From Thunnus maccoyii (taxonomy: Eukaryota; Chordata; Actinopteri; Scombriformes; Scombridae): DNA of 64,000 bases. The position numbers and the translations under genes are program-made. A model generated the notes under the pieces. That model worked only from the letters and a program-made list of their open reading frames with translations. It was not told where the DNA came from and did no database searches. The stretch lies in NCBI RefSeq assembly GCF_910596095.1, contig NC_056553.1, positions 15,113,291-15,177,290 of the forward strand, written 5' to 3'. Shown here in pieces: positions 39,801 to 49,200 of the stretch. How positions within the stretch are numbered: the stretch's first letter is position 1; every line of letters starts with the position of its first letter.

Positions 39801-42779
39801 TTATATCCTGCGCATTATAAAAGTGTTTTTTTAGTTTATCCAGTGTGTCCAAACACGAAGCTTTTATTCTAAAACATCTGTCCTCTTTTCTCCAGATCGT
39901 GTTGCTGATCGCATTTATGTGCATCACTCTGCTGGTGGCCAGTCTGGTGTGTCTTACCCTACCAGGTGAGATTTGGACCAGCCACCAATTTTACACTTTG
40001 TTGACCCACACCCAAACCATAATTGAAGGGTGCATCTATGTGTATGCATGTCTGCTGTTTGAACTATTCTATTTTAAGCTCATATAGTAATTTATCTTTC
40101 CCTCAACCAGACCCGAGGACCACTGCAAAGTTAGAAACAGTTTGGTCATGTATGTTTTGTCACATGTGTTTCAGTGTTCACTGGGCGTTGGCTGATGTCC
40201 TTCTGGACAGGAAACTCCAAAATCCATGAGCTGTACACAGCAGCATGCGGTCTGTATGTCTGCTGGCTGTCGATCCGCGGAGTCACTGTGCTGCTGGCTT
40301 GGATGCCCCAAGGACGCACTGTCATCGTACATAAAGTCCAGGAGTGGACACTCATGGTAGGCATTAGTAAGCAGCCTACGCCGTTGGCAAATACCAACAT
40401 TGGGAAGTAGAGTGACAAAGTAATTAGTTTTCCAATAAATTCCATCTGAATGTGATATTTTGGTTAAACGGTTGCTTTCTGTCTGAGATGATTTTGTAGC
40501 CAATATCCAATTTTTTCCTGCATCCACATTGTAGCCCCTACTAAAGTGATCAACCTTTTCAGTGCTGCAACAGTTTTGTCCCATTGAAGAACACATTTGG
40601 TGCCATAAAAGGAAAATAAAATCTAAATTACCATACTTGTCACCATCATTTTTTTGCTAACACAGCCCTGTAATGTGGCAGGAAATGGAACATTTTCAGT
40701 ATACATGGAACACAATGAAGACTTTCACAATAAATTATGTTAATTGTCTATTCTCTATATGTTTGTGTAGATCCTGAAGACCCTGGTAGTAGCTCTGCTG
40801 GTCGCTGGAGTCATTCCACTGCTGCTGGGCCTGTTGTTTGAACTGGTCATTGTGGCTCCACTCAGGGTACCTCTGGACCAAACTCCCCTCTTCTACCCCT
40901 GGCAGGTATGATTACGTGTCTTTCTGTCTTTTCACCATCACTCTGTTTCCCTCCTAAAGACTTTTATTTAGTGGTTCACTTTTTATGTATTAATGTGTAG
41001 TGGTTCTTTTAATCAGTTTGCCAATTTATTAATTTTTAACCATAATTACATGTTTCTCAGCAGGATCTATAAACCTACATAAAGTATCTGTGAATCATGA
41101 AGGAGCTCTTCTTACATTGTTTATATCTCTGTTATCTACAGGACTGGGCTCTTGGAGTGCTCCATGCCAAAATCATTGCTGCCATCACTCTCATGGGTCC
41201 TCAGTGGTGGCTGAAGACTGTTATTGAGCAGGTGAGTTTTAGATGTGTATTACAGGCAAATATTCAGTTAAACACTGAATCTTATGAGGCTGTGTAATTC
41301 TTCTTTAGTCTGACAAATGTTTGTTACATAACTTGAACTAATGGTGATTCATTAAATATAACAATAACAAGTCTAAACTTTCTTCTTAGGTTTATGCAAA
41401 TGGTATTCGCAACATTGATCTTCAGTTTATCATCCGTAAACTGGCAGCCCCGGTCATCTCAGTCCTGCTGCTGTCTTTGTGTGTGCCGTATGTGATCGCT
41501 GCTGGGGTGGTTCCTGCTGTAGGTGAGTGTCTGAGTACAGGTGGATCAGTTAGAAAGGTTATTTGTTCAAGCTTGCCATTTTCTCTGTTGGTTTTCAATA
41601 ATTTCACCTATTGAGTGTGAGGCCAAAACAGGCGCAGTGACAAATAGAGCTGAGTAATAAATACAATCTCAATTGCAAAGGGAGAGGAATAAAGCACTGG
41701 CCTCATCCACTTTAATCCACTCAGAGCACTGACGTTTTCCTTTAGATTCATTCTGTACATTAGCATTTTTGTTCAAGTTATCAAGCGACATAACATTTCT
41801 TATCATATTTTTTTTTTGTTGCAGTGACTACAGTGTCACTGTTTTGGTTAAACAATGTGTAACTTAGTGTGTTACTTCCACAGGAGTGACCCCAGAGATG
41901 GAGATTTTAATGCAGAGGAGAATCTACCCGTTCCTCTTGATGGTGGTCTCACTTATCGGCATCCTGTCCTTCCAAATCCGACAGTTTAAACGCCTTTATG
42001 AACACATCAAGAATGACAAGTAAGGTTTTTGTAGCGTAGTACACCAGTAGAAAGCAATAAGTGTTTATAATAGTTTATGATGTGGTCAGTGATAAAACTT
42101 GGGCTTTTTCGATGTGCACAACATTTTGGATGGTAACTGTAAAGCCAGTTTCCAGTTTTCCAGAAACAAACAATGCAAATATTTCCTATACTAGTTGGAA
42201 TTTAGATTTTTTTAAAAACTTCTTTAAAGGGGACATAGCATGCTTTTTGTGGTTTTCTGTCATTTATATACTGTTATAATGTCGGCTGTCGAGGTAAAGT
42301 TAGAAAACATGAGGTGAATGTATGTAAAATGCTCCCTGCAAGTCAAAAGCCCAGGCTTTAGCCTGCTCTGAATACTCTGTTTGCAAAGTTGCCTCTAATG
42401 CCCGATCAAACTGACATCAGCTTGTCATGCACACTCATGCATGTCTGTTCCCATAGCCTCAGAAGTCTGCCGAGAAGCAGTTTCTGGAAGCTAACCAATC
42501 AAAACAGAGTGTCTTAAAGAGACAGGAGCTAAAATGGGCAAAATTTGAATTCATGTGTCAAAGTTGTCAAGGAAGTGCATAATTATGTCCTTGAACTGGA
42601 AATAACGCCATCAGTGGAGCTGTGATAAGACTAAAAACAACAAAAATCAGTGTTATGATTGTAATGATAATAATAATCTCTCTCCTTGCAGGTACCTGGT
42701 TGGCCAAAGACTTGTCAACTACGAACGGAAAGCTGGAAGATCGACTTCAGTCCCACCCCCCAACCCTGTCGCAGAGTAG
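27858..42779 (+). CDS. marchf6: E3 ubiquitin-protein ligase MARCHF6 (TEB4/Doa10 type)
   Basis: Multi-spanning ER-membrane RING-CH ubiquitin ligase for ER-associated degradation; known substrates in mammals include squalene monooxygenase. Coding exons: 27858-27876, 28630-28729, 31433-31506, 31784-31927, 32525-32597, 32809-32977, 33535-33724, 35257-35318, 35426-35458, 35576-35627, 35734-35792, 35889-35969, 36093-36161, 36466-36540, 37728-37862, 38010-38230, 38554-38691, 38810-39032, 39896-39965, 40175-40356, 40771-40905, 41142-41231, 41390-41522, 41884-42019, 42692-42779. They total 2,751 nt, or 916 residues (human ~910), all phase-consistent. The RING-CH ligands are Cys10, Cys13, Cys27, Cys29, His37, Cys40, Cys53 and Cys56. 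An acidic Glu/Pro-rich cytosolic loop follows the first membrane pair. The conserved TEB4/Doa10 (TD) segment and many hydrophobic helices follow. An Asn-rich loop in exon 18 is longer than in human. The gene is intact. Confidence 0.97.
28150..28184. repeat. (TAGA)n microsatellite
   Basis: About eight to nine tetranucleotide units lie in marchf6 intron 1. Confidence 0.9.
28555..28619 (+). repeat. (TG)n tract inside the 3' splice region of marchf6 intron 1
   Basis: About 32 uninterrupted TG units end ten bases before the exon 2 boundary (CACCCTCAG|CGG). Plausible branch sites (CTGAC near 28522, CTCAC near 28542) lie upstream. No AG occurs between them and the acceptor, so the repeat occupies the branch-to-AG interval. 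Confidence 0.95.
29440..29860 (-). other. Unidentified open stretch in marchf6 intron 2
   Basis: The minus strand has an 90-codon frame (29731-29459) of fairly ordinary amino-acid composition (segments such as [15 protein letters not shown]), with another overlapping frame upstream. I recognise no family and see no splice-bounded gene. A decayed transposon or chance frame is likely. Confidence 0.2.
33063..33183 (+). mobile_element. hAT-like non-autonomous element, copy 2 (internally deleted)
   Basis: Carries both ends of the family (ACTGCAACAAACAATTATTT and CTAATCATTGCAGCTTTA) and the 'TTGTTTGGCCTATAAAAT' block, but the middle is missing. It lies in marchf6 intron 6. Confidence 0.7.
33776..34446. 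mobile_element. Non-autonomous DNA transposon with TTAA target duplication
   Basis: The ends are inverted copies: AGGTATAGTATGCAGGAT at the left and ATCGTGCATAGTATACCTT at the right. Each is flanked by TTAA (33772-33775 and 34447-34450). The element is 671 bp, has no transposase frame and contains a (GA)n run at 33847-33878. TTAA duplication points to a piggyBac-like mobiliser, though the terminal bases are not the classic piggyBac CCC. It lies in marchf6 intron 7. Confidence 0.75.
42231..42610 (+). mobile_element. Probable non-autonomous DNA-element remnant
   Basis: Begins AAAGGGGACATAGCATGC, which resembles a frequent teleost dispersed repeat starting AAAGGGGACATAT, and runs through GC-balanced non-coding sequence. 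A matching inverted right end was not found, so it may be truncated. It fills most of the last marchf6 intron. Confidence 0.4.
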
Positions 42780-43250
42780 ATTTTTTGTGTCACACGTCGC
42801 CACATTTTGCACCTGTTGCCCTGCATACATCCTGCCCCCAACCCCTCCACCCCAGCCCTTTTTGATTTTCAACTCAGTCCTTGGACCGTAATCCTTTTTG
42901 AATCTCCTGTGGATCTTGGTGGATTTGATGGATGTCATTGAATTTTTTGAATTCCCTTTTATGCCCATTAAAGGTGGGCAGGGAAAATGTATTATAATCA
43001 TGGGACAGCGACGTAACCCCCTCAGACAAAGGGAGTGGGCAGGAGGGTGAGGGTTAGAGGTTTGATTTGAAGCTCAACATCTGTATTGTCGTTCACGCCT
43101 TGCTTTGTAAAGTGCTACCTGATAATTTGTACATGTGTAAATACTTTGAACGCAGACTTTGTCTTAAAAAAAGGACATATGGATTAATGCAATGACCATT
43201 GTACATCTTAAAAGTGTATGTATAATTTATTAAATCAAACTGACAATTTA
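42780..43250 (+). other. marchf6: marchf6 3'UTR with ATTAAA at 43229-43234
   Basis: About 0.45 kb follows the stop before an ATTAAA signal. Earlier ATTAAA-like words (near 42966) could give a shorter form. Confidence 0.55.
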
Positions 43251-43388
43251 TCTGTTTTTGTTGCATGTGTCAAGATGAGAAATGTACAGGTGGTTGTTGT
43301 TTAACAGGTAGATTTGGGTGTGGCGGTGAAGCGGAAAGATCAGGATCAGGCCAGTTCTACAGGTCCAAGTTTTCCAGCAGTTTTTTTT

Positions 43389-43520
43389 TTTATTCACTTG
43401 GGTGTTAAAAAATCTATTTAAAGGACTTTTGTATTACATGTATGAATCAAAGACTTTTTGCAGTCATCTCAGTGAGAACATTGATGCTTTTTTCGCACAA
43501 TATTGCCTGTGGAAGCATGA
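43389..43520 (-). other. N-acetyltransferase 3'UTR with AATAAA at 43394-43389
   Basis: On the minus strand a canonical polyadenylation signal lies about 130 bp past the stop codon. Convergent marchf6 ends about 150 bp further left. Confidence 0.55.
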
Positions 43521-44387
43521 TCAATACATAACTGGAGGTGGTATGATTGTCTCGTCCTTTGGTATGAGTGGAGAGTCAAGCATTATTCCAAATTCCTCTG
43601 CAAGAACACCAGGAATTTCATCTTCTTTAAGCTCCCTGGTTGTGGTTGTTGTTGTCTCGCCCCCTTTTCCATCTGTTGGAAATATGGTGGTGATGAGTCT
43701 GTGGCCAATGTAGGTGAGCCTTCCACCTGGTTTCAAAATGGTGCAGAGGGACTTGCAGAAGAAGATGGAGCTAGTGGAGCTTTGGTGGTACTGGCACATC
43801 TCAACGAAGTCCTCCAGACACCGAGGTTCAAGGGTAAACTTGTAGATCTCTCTCCAGTCTCCATCTGCGCCTCTATTCTCCTCCTGTTGCCATTCCAGAA
43901 AGTGCATACCCATGTCCTTCCTGAGCCGGTACACTCTGTGGCCCTGCTCCTGGGGGCCACTGGTCTCCAGTGAAAGGGGGAGACTGAAGCCCGCGCCCCC
44001 GAACCCAACGTCGCAGAGCCAGCGCCGGCCCTCGATGCTCACCATCAGGATCAGATGGTCAAAAGGTGGCCCGTAGCAGCTTGTGATCTGATTCTTCACC
44101 TGGCCAGAGAGCAGAGTCACCTGGAAGCCCAGTTTGACCAGTAGCCAGGAGAAGAGGCCGTTGTTCTCAAAGCAGAAGCCGCCTCGACGCCTGTTTACTA
44201 TCTTATCGTACAGAAGTGGGATGTCGAGGTGGACTCTTCCGCCGCTGTGAACCGTGAGGTCTTCAAACGGCACCGACAGCAAGTGACAGATGTGAACCGA
44301 GCGTAACGCCTCCACGCTGGGTTCAACTGGGGCCACAAACCCGATGCGCGACAAATATTTCTCCATGTCCATCCCCTCTGAAGTCAT
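43521..44387 (-). CDS. nat: Arylamine N-acetyltransferase
   Basis: Cytosolic enzyme that transfers acetyl from acetyl-CoA to arylamines, hydrazines and similar xenobiotics. It is a single uninterrupted 288-codon frame, as is usual for vertebrate NAT coding regions. The Cys-His-Asp triad is complete: Cys72 in RRGGFCFENN, His111 in PPFDHLILMV and Asp126 in LCDVGFGG. Length is close to human NAT1/2 (290). The annotated ATG opens MTSEGMDMEKYLSRIGF; the second ATG (residue 6) aligns better with the mammalian MDIEAYFERIG start, so translation may begin there. A good acceptor (TTTCCAG|AGCAGC, at 44397) ten bases upstream suggests a 5' non-coding exon. A Thr-rich run near residue 245 is unusual. Tail-to-tail with marchf6. 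Fish have several NAT copies and I cannot tell which this is. Confidence 0.95.
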   Translation of the reverse strand: MTSEGMDMEKYLSRIGFVAPVEPSVEALRSVHICHLLSVPFEDLTVHSGGRVHLDIPLLYDKIVNRRRGGFCFENNGLFSWLLVKLGFQVTLLSGQVKNQITSCYGPPFDHLILMVSIEGRRWLCDVGFGGAGFSLPLSLETSGPQEQGHRVYRLRKDMGMHFLEWQQEENRGADGDWREIYKFTLEPRCLEDFVEMCQYHQSSTSSIFFCKSLCTILKPGGRLTYIGHRLITTIFPTDGKGGETTTTTTRELKEDEIPGVLAEEFGIMLDSPLIPKDETIIPPPVMY

Positions 44388-44644
44388 TCCGCTGCTCTGG
44401 AAAGGTTGGATAACGTGTGTCCACTTTCGCTTTGTTGTCTTGAAGGCAGCCTCGATAAACTGTCCTCAAGTCAGCTGTACTGCTTCATAAAGTAAATAAA
44501 TATGACACATGGAGGAAACATCCATAAATAACTTGTCATAGCGGTAAGGAAACTTTTTTTTTTAAGTATTTTTTGTGAAGAAGTTCCGGACATAAAGAGA
44601 GTTGTAAAAACAAACTTTTTTTTATGAATAAACTTTTTTCAGTG

Positions 44645-45000
44645 CATTTTTTGTCAAAACTTTATTGACAAAATTCCTGTTGGAGTGTACAATCAAATCA
44701 TATTGATGCAAATATCATCAAGTAAAAAGGGTATAAAGAAACAAATGCATTACAAATTATTACAACGAAATAAAATAATGCAGATTAAGTTCAGTTTTTT
44801 TTAATCATACACATTTTTGCGTAATTGATTACAGTTTACAAATACACATGTAATGTCAGAAAAGTAAAGATTTTTATAAAACAACAGTCGTGAAAACGTT
44901 TTTTTTCTATCAAAATCATAACATTTTCAATGAACCAGAGAACTTGCACAGTGAAGAGCTGCTATTAGATTCTGGTTTGTTTCAATAAAAAAACAAAACA
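44645..45000 (-). mobile_element. LINE 3' tail fragment
   Basis: On the minus strand the segment ends GTCAATAAAGTTTTGACAAAA, typical of an L1-like LINE 3' end, with decayed AT-rich sequence upstream. It is probably continuous with the ORF2 fragment at 45.4-45.9 kb, split by the DNA element between. Confidence 0.45.
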
Positions 45001-45007
45001 ATTGACT

Positions 45008-45260
45008 AGTGGTGGAAAGTAACTGAAGTACTTAAATTAAGTACAGCTTTGAAGTATTTGCACTTTACATATACTGTTACAATATGTAGAAAAATGAAAA
45101 TTGAGTATTTACATTTATTTCTACTTCCTACCTCTGCTCCACTACATTTCAGAAGGAAATATTGAACTTTTTACTCAACTACATTTATTTCACAGTTTAG
45201 ATTTAGATTATTTAAATTTTTACATAAGATTTTTAGTTTTTATCCTGAGTAATTTCATGT
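45008..45260 (+). mobile_element. DNA-element remnant ('GTGGTGGAAAGTAACT' family)
   Basis: Starts GTGGTGGAAAGTAACTGAAG and carries blocks remembered from an abundant teleost foldback-type repeat (TCCACTACATTTCAGA, TTTTTACTCAACTACATTTA). The right end is eroded. No coding frame is present. Confidence 0.55.
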
Positions 45261-45369
45261 AATTATTAAACTTTCTATCACGGTATTTATGAGATGTATG
45301 ATGTGCAGTAATGTTGAATTATTTGGTACTGTACAGCAGCAGCATGTGTGTCCAAGGCAAATATCCCTC

Positions 45370-45890
45370 TGGGACAATAAAGTCTTATAAAGAAACAAAT
45401 TCCTATAAATTACAATACATTGTGAAACAAAAACATTAGAAGGGAACATGGTATGCATGGTATACTAAAATATAGCATTACATCAAATATATCTATTTCA
45501 ATATTCATCTTAAGTTTCTTTTTTTAGAAAGTTGGCTACATCAATCCAGAACATTCATATATGGTGAAAAAAATCGATGGCAAATACTCTCTTTTTCTAG
45601 TCCACAAAAATCACACTTATAATCAATATCCAGTTTGAATCTTTCTGTACTTTCTATGCAGTATCTTAACAGACACTTCCTTAAACTTGTTATTGATACA
45701 GTATTTATCACAAATGTTCCACACTTTCTCCCATAAAGAAGACCAAAAAACATCTAGATGATGGGACAGTAACACAAATAAGTGTGTTCCTAATATTTTT
45801 GTCAGAGCACTTCTCTTTCAATATATATAGATATTTTCCACAAAATCTTCAAAATTAAAATCTGTCACCATCTATTTTTTTTATTAATAA
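45370..45890 (-). mobile_element. L1-like LINE ORF2 C-terminal fragment
   Basis: The minus strand encodes a 70-codon remnant with the Cys-motif CDFCGLEKESICH, characteristic of the C-terminus of fish L1-like ORF2. The frame is decayed on both sides. It is a different subfamily from the copies at 13.6 and 26.4 kb. Confidence 0.6.
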
Positions 45891-46149
45891 AAGGATAATA
45901 TACAAACATTCAGGTAAAACAGTAGCAGCACCTACAAATCAGATTTAAACAACATAAATTCATATGAAGAACTTAGTTACAAAAAATAAAATTTTAAAAA
46001 ACAAACAAAAACAGGAGAACACATACACACAAAATATATTCAGTCAGAGGGTTCGGGAAGAAAAGTTCCATAATGTTTCAATGGCTCATCGCGTTTTATT
46101 GTTTAATAAACTGAGTTATTTAATGAGAGAATTAGGAGAAAAATCTGGG

Positions 46150-46223
46150 GCCACCTCCAGTCTCATTTTGGCTCGAGTGACGTCACAGGTGGACACTCCC
46201 TTTCCCCCAGCAGAGGGAGAAAG
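46150..46223 (+). promoter_or_regulatory. zdhhc20: zdhhc20 core promoter with full CRE
   Basis: A perfect palindromic TGACGTCA occurs at 46178-46185, 39 bp before the ATG. The start codon itself lies in AAGATGGCGCC, a YY1-type element. There is no TATA box. Confidence 0.6.
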
Positions 46224-49200
46224 ATGGCGCCCACACACGTACTGAGATGCTGTCAACGGGGTTTAGCATGGATACCTGTGATTTTCATCGCGCTGGTCGT
46301 CTGCTGGTCGTATTACGCTTATGTGGTGGAGCTTTGTATATGTAAGTGGAAGTCCTGCCGTCTCTTTAAAGCCTTTTTTTGACAGCCGGTGTTTTCACTG
46401 CGCTGTCCACACAAACACACAGCTGTTGTTGGGCAGCAGGAAGTAAACGGACTGCAGCTCAACAATGGTTGTTGGTCCAAATCTAGATACAGCTAATTAT
46501 CGCTTTGGGTCGCCTTATTTTTAACCAGAGATGTGTTTTGGACTAAAGAAAACTTTCACTGTCGCTGTGTCTTTTTGTGTCGAGCTGAATGGAATCTGGA
46601 TGGAGAAAATGAAAACGCTAACTAAACGGCATTTAGCCGGTTAACCAGATAAATGCTCCCTAAACTGAGTGATAATGTAGCATTCTAGCTAAAAATTGAG
46701 GCACAAATTTTGATTTTATTGTGAATTCTTTGCACAACGTGTGTATTTCAGGGATTTCTGAACTTGTGATCACAGTTTTCCCCCCAGATGATGAAATTTG
46801 GTGTCAACAGACCCCATTCAAAAAGACTAAACCCAACTTTTTGGGCGTGTTAACCCTTTAAAATTAGCCAACATCTATTTCTGATCCCCCTCCCTTTCTG
46901 ATTATATGGCCTCTGTGTGTATGTGAATCATTAGAAGAGCTGCAACTAACAACGATTTCCATTATTGATTAATCTGTCGATTATTTTCTCAACTAATCGA
47001 TAAGTTGTTTGGTCTATAAAATGTTAGAAAATGGTGAAAAATGTAAATCACTGTTTCCCAAAGCCCAAGATGACGTCTTCAGATGTCTTGTTTTGTCCCA
47101 ACCAACTGTCCACAACCCAAAATTATTCAGTCTACATGTCAAGACTAAAGAAACCAGAAAATTTTCACATTTTGACAAACTGGAATCAGAGAATTTGGAC
47201 ATTTTTTCTTAAAAAAAAAAAAAAAAAGACTTAATTTGATAGCTGACAACTAACAGATTAATTGACTCATCGTTGCAGCTCTAGTCATGAGTAGCTCAAC
47301 CAAAAAGTTTTTTTTTTTTCTTTCTCCATTTGTTTCATCTGAAGGATTTTTAGATGTCCAAAGAGCTGAAAGCATCATGTGTATCACCAGGGGGGGGAAA
47401 AAGAGAAAATAGATTAACATTTAGACTGAAAGTTGATTCTTGACCTCAGAAACAGAAGTTGACCAATACGCTTCACCACACATTGCACTAAACAGAGAGA
47501 GTTCCTTTTTTCTGACCACTTCTTTTTTGCCGGTATTGGCCCAAAAATTCGAGACTGAATGCTGATTCTTGTAAACGATAGACAAAACAATCGAACTGCA
47601 GCAATTCATCAATTAATGGCTTATTCATGTGTGCTGTGTCATGCATGACAGTAAACTCAATATCTTCAGATTTGTGATCGGACAAAGCAAGACATCTGAA
47701 GACGTCACCATTGGCTCAAAGGAATTATAACAGACATTTTTTCAGCTGTTTTCTGACCTTTTATAGATAAAACGTAATCATTAGTCACAGCCCTAAAACA
47801 ATCTCTTGAAAAGATGGACAAAATTCCCTTATAGTGATCAGAAAAATGGAAATTCTGCGACAACTGGGCAAACTCCATCTGCTGAGGAAGATCCCGTGAT
47901 GCAGTTGAAAGCTCTGGAACAGCTGCTGTTTTAAATTTCCTGAACAAATGCATAAAAAAGTAAAAAAGTATATTTTCTGTCAAATACAGTAATGGATGAA
48001 TGACATGATGCTCACTAGTGTCACTAGTGACAGTTTTTCTTCATTATTTAACATTTCTCTTTTCTCTGTTTTGTCTCTTGCAGTCACCATCCCCAGTATA
48101 GGAGAGCAGAGTAAGTGAAACCATTTTAATTTGATACAGTATGAAGGGAAGTTTAGTGAAATGAGCCAGTTTGCTACTTATAAGGATAATCTCTCTTTGC
48201 TCCAGTGAAATGTGCTCTGTAGACTTAGCTAATAAAAAAAAAAAAAAAAAAAGGTTGGCATACTCTTGCTCTGTCAAAGTGCTGAGGTCAGTCTACTTGC
48301 AGTACAGCGCTCAGCATTAGCTTTCCTCTCTCATTAATTAAATATGTAGATGTGCAGGGTTTCTTCAGAGTACGCATATCCTAAGTGACAGCCGCAGTTT
48401 CTTAAATCAATTTTTAATGGTAGTTTGCTTGTATTTTATGTCAGTGTTCATATCAAACTGTGCTGTTGGTTTTGACGTTTTGCTTCGTTTTTCCCTCCAG
48501 TTGTCTACCTGATCTTCTTCCACCTCTCTTTCATCATGTTTGTATGGTCTTACTGGAAGACCATCTTCACCAAGCCCGCCAGCCCCTCCAAAGAGGTACA
48601 GTAACCCAATTATCCAACGCTTATCTCCTAAACGTCAACTTGATGTACACATTTCTTTTTAAACTTTCCTTTTTGTACTCCAGTTCTGCCTGCCCAAGGC
48701 TGAGAAGGAGCGTTATGAGAAGGAAGAGAGGCCAGAGTCCCAGCAAGAAATCCTGTGGAGAGCCGCCACCAGTCTGCCTCTGTACACTCGCACAGGAGCT
48801 GGAGGTACGTCTGTGTGTCCCCCAAATGTGAATTTTTGAGTGTGTGTGTGTGCATTTGTCCATCATTCTGCCTGTTTGGACTACCTAAGAATGAGATACT
48901 ATTTTGTTAACACGCTGCAGCAATCCGTTACTGTGACCGCTGTCAAGTTATCAAGCCAGACCGGTGTCATCACTGCTCTGCATGTGACATGTAAGAAGGT
49001 CTTCTTTTTTATATTTTATGTCTCTCTCAAATAATGGAAATATTTTCTGTCATGTTTAACCTGTCTTCTCTATCTCTTGCTGTGTATGGCAGGTGCGTGC
49101 TAAAGATGGACCACCATTGTCCCTGGTATGTAAGACCTGATAAACACAACTCACACCTTACTCTTGCTTTTACTCCGCTGAGTTAGGATGGGTCACACAT

